Below, piece after piece: positions 38,355 through 48,242 of a stretch of 64,000 bases of DNA. This stretch comes from an uncultured Clostridia bacterium (GTDB lineage: Bacteria; Bacillota; Clostridia; TANB77; CAG-508), in the NCBI GenBank assembly GCA_948560265.1, contig CAOXTD010000001.1, forward strand, positions 62,001-126,000, given 5' to 3'. Within the stretch, counting starts at the first letter, position 1. Every line of letters begins with the position of its first letter. The notes beneath the pieces are model-generated. The model saw nothing but the letters and a program-made list of their open reading frames with translations. It searched no databases and was not told where the DNA came from. The translations under genes were made by a program, and so were the position numbers.

Positions 38355-39848
38355 ATGGAAAAGCTAAAAGATAAATTCAAATCAGTTCGATTTCGATTAT
38401 TCGCAGTACTGTGTGCTGTGATTATCTTTTTAGTGCTTTGTTTAATATTAATTAACAGTATTGTATTGGAGAACTTCTATGTTTACTCTAAAACCAATAC
38501 AGTCAAAAAGTTATATCATAAAATTGACAACTATTATGCTTCACCAAATTTAAATACCAATCTAGAGAATGAACTTCGAAGAAGTGCGTTTATCAATAAT
38601 TTTGATATTTTGATTAAAACAGATACGGATTTAATATTATTCACAACAGACAGAGATTTTTTGTCTTCTTTAAATCGAATTCAAAGTAGTAATCAATTAA
38701 AAGAGCAAGAAGAGAGTGCTATTCTTTATAAAGATGAGAACATGCAAATTTGTAGAGTAAATGATAAAACTTCAAATTTAACCTATATTTTACTAACAGG
38801 AAATTTGGTAAATGGCTATAGTTTGTTTATTCGAATTCCAGTTGCACCAATAGAAGAAAGCGTTAATATTTCGAATAAAGTTTTGATGTTAATTGGACTT
38901 TTAACTATTATCATGGCAGCACTTGCAGTTTCTATCATTTCTCGTAAATTTACAGAGCCAATTTTAGAATTAAATGACATTACGAAGAAAATGTCTAAAT
39001 TAGATTTTTCAAAGAAATATCGTATTAAAGATTCAAGTGATGAAATCAATGAATTAGGAAGAAATATTAACACTATGTCTGATAAGCTAGAAGGAACTAT
39101 CAAACAATTAAGAGATAATAATAAAGAACTAGAAAAAGACATTGAAGAAAAATCTAAAATTGATGAAATGCGTAAACAATTTATTTCAGATGTATCACAT
39201 GAATTAAAAACGCCAATTGCTCTAATTCAAGGATATGCAGAAGGCTTGGTAGAAAATGTCAATAGTGATGAGGAATCTAAAAAATTCTATGCAGAGGTTA
39301 TTTTAGATGAGACAAATAAAATGGACAATCTGGTAAAGCAATTATTAGAATTAATGAAATTGGAATATGGAAAAAGGGAATTTCATGATAAGGAATTTAA
39401 TCTAGTAGAGTTAATTCAAGGAGTTATTCAAAATTGCCATGTAATGCTAGAGGAGAAAAACATCGAGGTGTTATTTGATACAAAAGAGTCTATCTATGTT
39501 AAAGCAGATGATTTTTACATAGAGCAAATTATTACAAATTATTTTACAAATGCGATTAAGCACACAGAAGAAAAAGAAGGCAAAAAGCAAATACAAATTA
39601 GTGTTAAAATACAAGAAGAAAAGGCAAGAGTATCCGTATTTAATACTGGAAATCAAATTGCAGAAGAGGAATTAGACAGAATTTGGGGTAGATTTTATAA
39701 AGTGGATAGTTCTAGAAACAGAGAAGATGGCGGAAGTGGAATAGGATTATCTTTGGTAAAGGCAATCCAGAATAATTATAAGAATGCTTATGGTGTAGAA
39801 AATAAGCCTAATGGAGTAGAGTTTTATTTTGATACCAATATAAGTTAG
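38355..39848 (+). CDS. Membrane sensor histidine kinase
   Basis: 497 residues: two transmembrane segments (about 15-38 and 172-195) flank an extracellular sensor of about 130 residues; then HAMP, a HisKA domain with SHELKTPIALIQGYAEGL (phospho-acceptor His), and a HATPase domain with the N box NYFTNAIKHT and G boxes GGSGIGLSLV. Partner of the preceding response regulator. The signal is unknown. Confidence 0.95.
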   Translation: MEKLKDKFKSVRFRLFAVLCAVIIFLVLCLILINSIVLENFYVYSKTNTVKKLYHKIDNYYASPNLNTNLENELRRSAFINNFDILIKTDTDLILFTTDRDFLSSLNRIQSSNQLKEQEESAILYKDENMQICRVNDKTSNLTYILLTGNLVNGYSLFIRIPVAPIEESVNISNKVLMLIGLLTIIMAALAVSIISRKFTEPILELNDITKKMSKLDFSKKYRIKDSSDEINELGRNINTMSDKLEGTIKQLRDNNKELEKDIEEKSKIDEMRKQFISDVSHELKTPIALIQGYAEGLVENVNSDEESKKFYAEVILDETNKMDNLVKQLLELMKLEYGKREFHDKEFNLVELIQGVIQNCHVMLEEKNIEVLFDTKESIYVKADDFYIEQIITNYFTNAIKHTEEKEGKKQIQISVKIQEEKARVSVFNTGNQIAEEELDRIWGRFYKVDSSRNREDGGSGIGLSLVKAIQNNYKNAYGVENKPNGVEFYFDTNIS

Positions 39849-39878
39849 TTATAAGAATGGAATCAAAATTTTTAGATT

Positions 39879-39917
39879 GGTCGAACTTTGTCACAAAAGG
39901 TCGACCGATTTTTCTTT
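39879..39917 (+). terminator. Terminator after the two-component operon
   Basis: GGTCGA (39879-39884) pairs with TCGACC (39901-39906), followed by GATTTTTC. Confidence 0.6.
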
Positions 39918-39943
39918 ACAAATGTTAAATAGGGTAGTAGAAT
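39915..39943 (+). promoter_or_regulatory. Promoter for the sortase-adhesin pair
   Basis: TTTACA at 39915 and TAGAAT at 39938 with a 17-base spacer, about 50 bases before the sortase start. Confidence 0.6.
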
Positions 39944-39995
39944 AAGAACAATTTAGAATTGCAATTTTATATTTTTAGTTCACAGAAAGGCAGGT

Positions 39996-40601
39996 ATGAG
40001 GTATGGTATGAGTTATACAAAAAAGAACTTAGACACCTTAAGTCTTCTGCTGACAATTTCTATTTTAATGATTTTATATTTGACTTATTCAAACATTTCT
40101 TTAGCGATTATTTCGAACAATAACTTAAATTCGAATATGGTTTATTCTCAAAAAATTCCAATCGAAAGTCAAACACAAAGACAAATTGTACAAGCTAATT
40201 TATCTAATCAATGGAGACTTCAAATTCCGAAGTTAAATTTAAATGCCCATATAGAAGAAGGAACTACTGGAGATGTTTTATTAAGAGCAGTAGGTCATTT
40301 TGAAGATACAAATCAATGGAATGGAAATGTATGCCTAGCAGGACATAACAGAGGGTATCAGTGCAACTTTTTCCAAAAGATTAAAACTCTAAATTTAGGA
40401 GATGAAATTATTTATTGCACGAAACAAGGAAAAAAAGTTTATCAAGTGCAAACCAATAAAATCGTTTTAGAAACAGACTGGAGTTATCTGAAAGATACAA
40501 AGGATAATAGAATTACATTAATTACATGTGAAGAAAACCGAGGAGAATACAGAAGATGTATACAAGCAGTACAAGTATCAGAAACAAAGGAGATATTTTA
40601 G
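39996..40601 (+). CDS. Sortase paired with the thioester adhesin
   Basis: 201-residue sortase. One N-terminal membrane segment (about 14-38) is followed by the catalytic domain with LAGHNRGYQ (His), LITCEENRGE (Cys) and a nearby YRRCIQ (Arg). It shares the TLITC motif with the sortase at 5.9 kb but is shorter. The adhesin gene starts 35 bases downstream, so this enzyme most likely acts on its LPKTG motif. Class D-like by compactness, but not certain. Confidence 0.88.
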   Translation: MRYGMSYTKKNLDTLSLLLTISILMILYLTYSNISLAIISNNNLNSNMVYSQKIPIESQTQRQIVQANLSNQWRLQIPKLNLNAHIEEGTTGDVLLRAVGHFEDTNQWNGNVCLAGHNRGYQCNFFQKIKTLNLGDEIIYCTKQGKKVYQVQTNKIVLETDWSYLKDTKDNRITLITCEENRGEYRRCIQAVQVSETKEIF

Positions 40602-40636
40602 AGAGAAAAATCAAAGCGAAAAAGGAGAGAATTTAA

Positions 40637-42421
40637 GTGAAAAAAGTAATCAGTATATTAATACTAACAGTAATGTTCATTTCTGTATTTCAAAGCATTG
40701 CATTTGGAGCAATGGAAGTGGAGTATGCTAATATTAAAAAAGGAGGGGACATTAATACAGAAGTAGAGTTTTTTGATGATGGCAGATGGTATCCTATTGA
40801 AGCGAACTATGTTTATTATAGAAGCCCAGAAGGAGATTTTCCAGCTTATTGCATTAGTAATGGCAAAGATGGTGTGGAAGAAGCAGGAAATTATCGAGTA
40901 AATGTAGATAAATTAATACTAGACGCAGTGCAACCAGGAGTAAATTATACGCAAGTATGGAGAACTATTGTAAATGGTTATCCATACAAAACGCCAAAAG
41001 AAATGGGAGTTAACACAAAAGAAGAGGCATATTTTGTAACAAAACAAGCTATTTATTGTGTTATGTTAAAAAGAAGTATGACCTTGTATAGAGGAACTAC
41101 AGATAGAGGTAAGAAGATTGTAAATGCAATAGAAAGATTGTACATTATAGGAAGAGATGGAGGACAGAATCCTGAAGATGTTAGGTTACGTATTGCCAAA
41201 AAAGGAGATTTTGAAAGGGAAGGAGAGTATTATTATCAAACCTATACTGTAACAGCTGAGGTTGATGTGAGCCAATATGAAGTGAAAATAGAAAGCAAAG
41301 ATAAGGGAGGTATATTTGTTGCAGATAATTCAGGGAAAGCAAAAACAAAATTTAAGATAAACGAAAACTTTAGAATTATGATACCAAAAACGCAAATAAA
41401 TAAGAAAACAGAATTGAAAATGACAATTAATGCAAAATGCAAAACTTATCCTGTTTTTTATGGAGTTACGACTGTAAAGGACACACAAGATTATGCCCTT
41501 ACCTATGGTAATTATGGGGACTTTTCAAAGGATGCAAAATTAATTGTGAATCTTAATACAGGGGAGTTACAAATTCAAAAAATAAATGAAGAAACTAGAG
41601 AGCCAATTGCAGGAGTGACTTTTGAATTATTTAATGAAAAAGATGAATCTGTTGGAATTGCTACTACAGACGAAAAGGGAATGATATTTTTTGAGAATTT
41701 GTATCCTGGTAATTACTATGTTAGAGAAATCGCAACAAGAGAAGATTTAACTTTAAATCCAGAAAAAATTCCTATTGCAGTTGAGTACGACAAAATTACA
41801 ACAAAAACGATTACCAATAGCTACCAAAAGGGAAGTCTGAAAGTTATCAAAACAGATAAAGAAACTGCTAAACCAATTGCGGGTGTTAGTTTTGATTTAC
41901 TAGATATAGATGGAAATGTTGTTCAAACTGGCATGACAAATGAGCAAGGAGAAATTCTTTTTCAAGACTTAACAGTAGGAAGATATCTATTAAAAGAAAA
42001 GAAGACAAACGAAGACTATACAGTGAAAGTAGAAGCAGTAAATGTAGAAATCGAATATAATCAAACTACCATTCAAGAAATAAAAAACGAAAAGAAAAAG
42101 GGTAGTCTACAAATCCATAAAGTAGATAAAGAAAATCATAAAATAGCATTAAGTGATGTAATTTTTGAGCTATACAGTAAAGAATTAGAAAAGGTAATTG
42201 GAACTTATACCACTGATAAGGAGGGAAAGATTTACATAGAAAATTTAAGAATAGGAGACTATGAATTAAGAGAAATTACAACAAAAGAAGGATATGAAAT
42301 TGGAGAAAACATGAATATTTCTATTCAAGCTGAGAAAACTACAAACATAATAGTTAAAAATAAAAAAGTACCAACGACACTTAAAAAGGAAGTTAAAAAG
42401 TTACCTAAAACAGGATTTTAA
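40637..42421 (+). CDS. Thioester-domain surface adhesin with three Cna-B/SpaA repeats, ending at LPKTGF
   Basis: 594 residues. A signal peptide (about 1-24) is followed by a thioester-type domain (about 40-170) with AYCIS and TKQAIYC, the Cys and Gln motifs expected to form the internal thioester; then a linker domain and three Cna-B/SpaA repeats of about 90 residues beginning GELQIQKINEE, KGSLKVIKTD and KGSLQIHKVD, likely stabilised by isopeptide bonds. The C-terminus is KKLPKTGF-stop: the sorting motif is present, but the hydrophobic helix and basic tail that normally follow are missing, and no other frame supplies them. Expressed with the sortase just upstream. Confidence 0.88.
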   Translation: MKKVISILILTVMFISVFQSIAFGAMEVEYANIKKGGDINTEVEFFDDGRWYPIEANYVYYRSPEGDFPAYCISNGKDGVEEAGNYRVNVDKLILDAVQPGVNYTQVWRTIVNGYPYKTPKEMGVNTKEEAYFVTKQAIYCVMLKRSMTLYRGTTDRGKKIVNAIERLYIIGRDGGQNPEDVRLRIAKKGDFEREGEYYYQTYTVTAEVDVSQYEVKIESKDKGGIFVADNSGKAKTKFKINENFRIMIPKTQINKKTELKMTINAKCKTYPVFYGVTTVKDTQDYALTYGNYGDFSKDAKLIVNLNTGELQIQKINEETREPIAGVTFELFNEKDESVGIATTDEKGMIFFENLYPGNYYVREIATREDLTLNPEKIPIAVEYDKITTKTITNSYQKGSLKVIKTDKETAKPIAGVSFDLLDIDGNVVQTGMTNEQGEILFQDLTVGRYLLKEKKTNEDYTVKVEAVNVEIEYNQTTIQEIKNEKKKGSLQIHKVDKENHKIALSDVIFELYSKELEKVIGTYTTDKEGKIYIENLRIGDYELREITTKEGYEIGENMNISIQAEKTTNIIVKNKKVPTTLKKEVKKLPKTGF

Positions 42422-42483
42422 AAATATAAAAATTGTATATTAAATAGAACAATTTTTAAAAATACTAGAATTACTGCAAAGTA

Positions 42484-42513
42484 TTGACTTTCAAGTGGTT
42501 TGTAGCATATAAT
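42484..42513 (+). promoter_or_regulatory. Promoter for the CNNM/CBS protein
   Basis: TTGACT at 42484 and TATAAT at 42508 with an 18-base spacer. Confidence 0.65.
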
Positions 42514-42551
42514 AATATCGATAAAAAACATAGGATAAGAAAGGAAAATTT

Positions 42552-43874
42552 ATGTTTTCACAAATACTATTTTTAATCATTTTAATCTTATTAAATGCTT
42601 ATTTTGCAGCGACTGAAATTGCCTTTATTTCTTTAAATGATGCCAAAATTGAAAAACAAGCTAAAGAGGGAAATAAAAGAGCAAAACAAATTCAGAGAAT
42701 GTTAAGAAATCCAAGCAAATTTTTAGCAACTATTCAAATTGGAATTACTCTAGCAGGATTTTTATCTAGTGCATTTGCATCAGATGCTTTTGCAGACAAA
42801 TTAGCACCAGTCTTAAATAATGCAATGCCATTTTTAAGTATTGGAGTTTGGAGAAATATTTCTATTATCATTATTACCATGATTTTATCTTTTTTTACAT
42901 TAGTCTTTGGAGAGCTAGTACCAAAACGATTAGCAATGAAATACTATGAGAAAATTTCTTATGCAACTATTGGTGTGATTAGGTCAATTTCTATTGTAAC
43001 AGCACCTTTTGTAAAACTTCTAACATGGTCTACTAATTTAATTTCAAAATTATTTGGAGTAGGAGAACAGGAAGAAGAAACAGTAACAGAAGAAGAAATC
43101 AAAATGATGGTTGATCAAGGAGAAGAAAAAGGAGTTATTGAAGAGACTGAAAAGGAAATCATTAATAATGTTTTTGCTTTAAATGATATTATAGCATCAG
43201 AAATTATGATGCATAGAAAAGATGTATTTGCTATTGAAATTAATGAGAACATATATGAACTTTTAAATAAGATTGATGATTATAAGTATAGCAGAATTCC
43301 GGTTTATGAAGAAACGATTGATGATATCAAAGGAATTTTATACCTAAAAGATATCTTAAAGTTAGTAAGTATCCAACAACAATTTAAGATAGCAGATATT
43401 TTAAAAGAGGCATATTTTGTACCAGAGTCAAAGCCAATTGATGAAATTTTTAAAGAATTGCAGAGCAATAAGATGCAAATGGCAATTGTAGTTGACGAGT
43501 ATGGTGGAACAGCAGGATTACTAACAATGGAAGATATTTTAGAAGAACTAGTTGGAAATATCTTTGATGAATATGATGAGGAAGAGTTTGAATATAAAAA
43601 ATTAGATGAGAATACCTATCTTATGGAAGGCAGTGTTTCACTTTATGAAGTGAAAAAGATTTTAGACATTGAATTACCAGACGGAGATTATGAGACTTTA
43701 TCAGGATATTTAATAGAACAATTAGGAAGGCTACCAGAAGAGCAAGAGCACCCTATTATAGAAGATGAAAAACTAACTTATAAGATTGAGCATGTGGAAG
43801 ATAGACGTATTAAATGGGTAAAAGTATGTAAGAATCAACCAGCAGTTCCAGAAAAAGAAGAAAAAGAAAAATAA
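42552..43874 (+). CDS. CNNM/CorC-type membrane protein with CBS pair
   Basis: 440 residues of the hemolysin C/CNNM family, linked to magnesium and other divalent cation efflux. A DUF21 membrane domain (about 1-190) with GFLSSAFASDAFAD and FGELVPKRLAMKY is followed by two CBS motifs (MMHRKDVFAI, VPESKPIDEIFKEL) with VVDEYGGTAGLLTMED, then a CorC/HlyC C-terminal domain. Despite the hemolysin name, transport is the supported role. Confidence 0.92.
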   Translation: MFSQILFLIILILLNAYFAATEIAFISLNDAKIEKQAKEGNKRAKQIQRMLRNPSKFLATIQIGITLAGFLSSAFASDAFADKLAPVLNNAMPFLSIGVWRNISIIIITMILSFFTLVFGELVPKRLAMKYYEKISYATIGVIRSISIVTAPFVKLLTWSTNLISKLFGVGEQEEETVTEEEIKMMVDQGEEKGVIEETEKEIINNVFALNDIIASEIMMHRKDVFAIEINENIYELLNKIDDYKYSRIPVYEETIDDIKGILYLKDILKLVSIQQQFKIADILKEAYFVPESKPIDEIFKELQSNKMQMAIVVDEYGGTAGLLTMEDILEELVGNIFDEYDEEEFEYKKLDENTYLMEGSVSLYEVKKILDIELPDGDYETLSGYLIEQLGRLPEEQEHPIIEDEKLTYKIEHVEDRRIKWVKVCKNQPAVPEKEEKEK

Positions 43875-43900
43875 AATGTAGAAAGGTTTAGGTGGCATAA

Positions 43901-45652
43901 GTGAAGGGAAAGATGAAATGGGTTATACTAGGTATTATTGTAATCATTATTGCAGTAGCGGTAGTTTTGGCTGTAAATGAAATGCAATTTGCGTATGAAA
44001 TAGAGGAAATCAAAGAAATTAATTATGTGACTTTAGAACAAGACAACAAATATGGAGTAATTGATAAAACAGGAAAAATTGTAGTAGAGCCAACTTACAA
44101 TGGAATACAAATTCCAAATCCATCTAAACCAGTTTTTATTTGTATCGGCGAGTATGATAAAGAAGCAAAAGAATATGATACAAAGGCATTTAATGATAAA
44201 GGTGAGCAATTATTTAGTGAATATGATAAAATCGAAACGATTTCAGTAGAAACAAATATTGAAACAACTCCTTATGAAAAAAGCACTTTAATTTATCGCA
44301 AAAATGGAAAATATGGATTGATTACTTTAGAAGGTAAACAAATTACAGAGCCAATTTATGAAGAAATTAATAGTATTAATTATAAAGAAGGTACTTTTGC
44401 AGTTAAGTTTGAAGGAAAGTTTGGAGCTATTAATTTAAAAGGAAAAGAAATTATTAAGCCAGAATATGAAACGATTACTTCAGATAATTACTATAATGAG
44501 AAAACAAAAAATAAGACAACAGGTTTTATTGTAAGTAAAAAAACAGAAAATGGTTATCGATATGGATATATTAATTATCGTGGAAAAGTAATTTTAAAAA
44601 CAGAATATACAGAACTTGAAAGAATAACAGAAATTGCAAATGAAAAGGATTTATATTTTATTGCTTTTAGAGAAGGACAAGCAGGGCTATTAAAGAAGAC
44701 AAAAGTAATTTTAAATTATGAGTATGAAGATATTCAGTATAGTTCTTTAAATGATGTTTTTGTCATACAAAGAAATGGAAAACAGGGTGTTGTATCAAAA
44801 AAGGGAGAGACTATTGTTAATGCAGAGTATGATACTATCACATTTGGTGGAATGTATATTGCTGCTAGGAAAGGAAATAATACATATTTATTTGATTTAT
44901 TAGGAGCCTCTATTGAAAGTAAAGAAATTGTTAGCAAAACAGCTACTACAAATCCAAATTATTTTATTACGGTTGACCAAAATGATATTTATAATGTAAT
45001 AGACAGTGAGGGAAAAATAGTTATTGACAATAACTATAGTTATATTGAGTATTTGTCAGGAGATTATTTTATAGTAGCAAAAGATGGAAAAAATGGAGTT
45101 ATTGATATTACTGGAAAGTCTGTTGTTGATTTAGCTTATACAAGTATTTTCCGTTTAAATGATACAGAGATTATACAAGCTGAGAAAATAGAGAGTAAAA
45201 CGATAGATTTATACAGTAGCAATATGCATAAAATTGCCAGTCAGGAAAATGCCAGCATTATAACAGGAAAGGATTATATCTTATTGGCATCAGATAAGGA
45301 GTTTGCTTATTACGACTTTTCCGGTAATAAATTAGATGCAAAAGATGTATTTCCAAACAATCAATTATTTGCAAAAAAAATAAATGATAAGTGGGGATTT
45401 GTTGATAAAAATGGAAATGTTGTGATTCAAAATGAATATGAAATGGTGACTGATTTTAATGAATATGGATTTGCAGGAATTAAGCAAGATGGTAAGTGGG
45501 GAGTTATTGAGCAAAATGAGAAAAAAATGATTCAGGAGCCAGTATATGAGTTAGAGTGGACACAGCCAAGTTTTATCGGAAAATACTATCAAATTCGTAA
45601 TTGGCATGGTGGTGCAAGATATAGTGCTGATGTTTCAGAAGAAGATGTGTAA
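43901..45652 (+). CDS. WG-repeat protein with N-terminal membrane anchor
   Basis: 583 residues. One membrane segment near residues 6-25 is followed by at least nine WG-type repeats of about 45-50 residues (for example KYGVIDKTGKIVVEPTYNG, KYGLITLEGKQI, KWGFVDKNGNVVIQNEYE). Such repeats form beta-propeller-like folds of unknown role, here outside the membrane. GTG start; an in-frame ATG lies four codons on. Possibly cotranscribed with the CNNM gene 26 bases upstream. Confidence 0.85.
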   Translation: MKGKMKWVILGIIVIIIAVAVVLAVNEMQFAYEIEEIKEINYVTLEQDNKYGVIDKTGKIVVEPTYNGIQIPNPSKPVFICIGEYDKEAKEYDTKAFNDKGEQLFSEYDKIETISVETNIETTPYEKSTLIYRKNGKYGLITLEGKQITEPIYEEINSINYKEGTFAVKFEGKFGAINLKGKEIIKPEYETITSDNYYNEKTKNKTTGFIVSKKTENGYRYGYINYRGKVILKTEYTELERITEIANEKDLYFIAFREGQAGLLKKTKVILNYEYEDIQYSSLNDVFVIQRNGKQGVVSKKGETIVNAEYDTITFGGMYIAARKGNNTYLFDLLGASIESKEIVSKTATTNPNYFITVDQNDIYNVIDSEGKIVIDNNYSYIEYLSGDYFIVAKDGKNGVIDITGKSVVDLAYTSIFRLNDTEIIQAEKIESKTIDLYSSNMHKIASQENASIITGKDYILLASDKEFAYYDFSGNKLDAKDVFPNNQLFAKKINDKWGFVDKNGNVVIQNEYEMVTDFNEYGFAGIKQDGKWGVIEQNEKKMIQEPVYELEWTQPSFIGKYYQIRNWHGGARYSADVSEEDV

Positions 45653-45681
45653 TTTTAAATTGTTTAAAGAAAGGTAGAAAA

Positions 45682-46914
45682 ATGGAACTAAGTGAAGATG
45701 TAATAGAGCTAGGAAGAAAAGCAGAAGCTGAAGTACAAAAGGAATTGAAAGAAATAGATGAACTTTGCGAATATCATAGTTTACGAGTATTACAGGCATT
45801 TCAAAAGTATCATGTTTCAGATATTCATTTTAATAGTACCACAGGGTATGGTTATTCGGATGTAGGAAGAGACACTATTGAAAAGATTTTTGCAGAGGTT
45901 TTACATACAGAAGATAGTTTAGTAAGAAGTCAGTTTATTTCAGGTACTCATGCTTTAACAGTTGCTTTATTTGCCTTTTTACGTCCAAATGATACTATGA
46001 TTAGTATTTGTGGAAAGCCATATGATACATTAGATGAAGTAATTGGAATTGTGCCAAATCCAAGTTCTCTTCAAGCTTATGGTGTAAAATATGAGCAAAT
46101 TGATTTAATAGCAAATGACTTTGACTATGAAGCAATTCGAAATCGAATGAGTAAAAAAGATGTAAAGCTAATTGAGATTCAACGTTCAAGAGGATATAGT
46201 TTAAGAGACAGTATAGCGCTAGATAAAATGAAAAAGGCTATTCAAGTGATTCGTGAGGTAAATGATGAAGTCATTATCATGGTGGATAATTGTTATGGAG
46301 AATTTGTTGATAAAATAGAACCAACTCAAATTGGTGCAGATGTTATGGTAGGGTCTTTAATTAAAAATTTAGGCGGAGGTTTGGCACCAAATGGAGCCTA
46401 TATTGCAGGAAAGAAAGAGTTAGTGGCATTAGCAGCAGAGAGATTGACAGCACCAGGACTTGGAAAAGAAGTGGGACCTACATTAGGAATTAATAAGCAA
46501 ATTTTGCAAGGACTTTTCTTTGCTCCAAGTGTTGTAGCAAGTAGTTTAAAAACAGCAATATTTGCTAGTAAATTATTAGAGAATTTAGGATATAAACCAC
46601 GTCCAAGATATAACGAAAAAAGATCAGATATTGTACAGACAATTGAATTTGGAAATCCTGAAAAATTAATTGCTTATTGTCAAGGAATTCAAATGGGTTC
46701 TCCTATTGACAGTAATGCAATTCCAGAACCATGGGATATGCCAGGATACACGGATAAAGTCATTATGGCAGCAGGAGCTTTTACACAAGGGTCTTCTATT
46801 GAACTTTCTTGTGATGCCCCTATTCGAGAACCATATGTTGCCTTTATGCAAGGTGGACTAACTTATCCATATGGAAAATTAGGGGTGCTACATGCAGTAC
46901 AAAATATATTATAA
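45682..46914 (+). CDS. PLP-dependent enzyme of the methionine gamma-lyase/aluminium-resistance family
   Basis: 410 residues, close to the family length. The N-terminal HVSDIHFNSTTGYGYSDVGR and SQFISGTHALTVALF and the likely PLP-lysine segment GSLIKNLGGGLAPNGAY are characteristic of PF06838 proteins, annotated as Met gamma-lyase family or aluminium resistance protein. In many Firmicutes this gene is near hfq and miaA, which are not here. The true substrate is not established. Confidence 0.9.
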   Translation: MELSEDVIELGRKAEAEVQKELKEIDELCEYHSLRVLQAFQKYHVSDIHFNSTTGYGYSDVGRDTIEKIFAEVLHTEDSLVRSQFISGTHALTVALFAFLRPNDTMISICGKPYDTLDEVIGIVPNPSSLQAYGVKYEQIDLIANDFDYEAIRNRMSKKDVKLIEIQRSRGYSLRDSIALDKMKKAIQVIREVNDEVIIMVDNCYGEFVDKIEPTQIGADVMVGSLIKNLGGGLAPNGAYIAGKKELVALAAERLTAPGLGKEVGPTLGINKQILQGLFFAPSVVASSLKTAIFASKLLENLGYKPRPRYNEKRSDIVQTIEFGNPEKLIAYCQGIQMGSPIDSNAIPEPWDMPGYTDKVIMAAGAFTQGSSIELSCDAPIREPYVAFMQGGLTYPYGKLGVLHAVQNIL

Positions 46915-46963
46915 ATTAGTTAGTATACATTATATTAATTAGATAAAAGTTAGAAAGGAAAAC

Positions 46964-48242
46964 ATGAAAACAGTTATAATTGGTGGTGGACCTGCTGGAA
47001 TATTAGCAGCATATAGTGCTAGTAAAAAGGGAGACCAGGTCACAGTTTTAGAAAAAATGAATTCCATTCGGAAAGAAGTTATTAATTACTGGTAAGGGTA
47101 GATGTAATATTACCAGTTCTTTTCCTATGGAAGAGTTTATTTCTAATATACCAGGAAATGGAATGTTTTTGTATAGCTCATTTCAGAGGTTTACGAATCA
47201 AGATATTATTAAAATTCTAAAACAACAAGGTGTAGAAGTGAAAGAAGAAAGAGGACATCGTATTTTTCCAGTAACTGACCAAGCAAAAGATGTTTTAGAG
47301 GCTTTTGAGAGGATATTAAAGAAACAAAAGGTACAAATTCAAACGGATAGAAAGGTAGAAGAAATTCTAGTAGATAAAGGCAAAGCAATTGGTGTGCGAT
47401 GCCTTTTTCATGGGCAAGAGGAAAGCTATTTTGCAGATAAAGTGATTTTAGCAACTGGTGGAAAAAGCTATCCAGTGACAGGTTCAACAGGAGATGGATA
47501 TAAATTGACCGAAAAGTTAGGACATACTGTAACTAAGTTACAACCTTCTTTAATTCCATTGACAGTGAACAAGACATCATTAGCATTGTGCAAACAATTA
47601 CAAGGACTTAGTTTGAGAAATATAGCGATTCAAATTAAGGATACTGAGAGAAATAAGGTAGTTTATGAAGATTTTGGAGAAATGCTATTTACTCATTGGG
47701 GAGTTTCAGGACCAGTTATTTTAAGTGGTTCAGCACATTTACTCCGTTATCCCAAAATACAAGAATTATTAGAAAAAGATAAAGTAAAGCTTTGCATTGA
47801 TTTAAAACCAGCTTTGACAGAAGAAAAGCTAGAAGAGAGAGTCTTAAGAGACTTTGAGCAAGAAAAAAATAAGGAATTTAGAAATAGTTTAAATGGATTA
47901 TTACCAAATAAGATGATAGAACCAATGATAGAACTATCAGGTATTGATAGAAATAAAAAAGTGAATTCTATTACGAAAGTAGAAAGAAAAAGATTAGTAA
48001 AGTTATTCAAAAATTTTGAAATCATATTGAAGGGGTTTAGACCAATTGAAGAAGCAATTATTACTTCAGGTGGAATTGCAATACGTGAGATTAATCCTAA
48101 AACAATGGAGTCTAAATTAGTCAAAGGACTATATTTTGCTGGTGAAATTATTGATGTAGATGCTTATACAGGTGGATTTAATTTACAAATAGCTTATTCA
48201 ACAGGATTTGTAGCAGGAGGATATCAAAATGAAGACAATTGA
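46964..48242 (+). CDS. FAD-dependent oxidoreductase (YhiN/HI0933 family), with a +1 frameshift at an in-frame CGG
   Basis: Flavoprotein of unknown substrate. ATG 46964 follows GAAAGGAA. The dinucleotide-binding motif VIIGGGPAGILAA is at residues 4-16 and EKMNSI follows; the zero frame then reads CGG and stops at 47092. Skipping the C at 47069 gives GKKLLITGKGRCNITSS, the family's second signature, and the frame is open to 48242 for 425 residues. C-terminal ITSGGIAIREINPKTMESK and GEIIDVDAYTGGFNLQIAYSTG are intact. The break context ATTCGG is identical to that in dnaB. The last 14 bases overlap the next gene, so the two are coupled. Confidence 0.92.

Noticed and set aside
40528..40731. 67-codon frame overlapping the end of the sortase gene and the start of the adhesin gene
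   Set aside because: It is an out-of-frame shadow of two well-supported genes and its product has no recognisable features.
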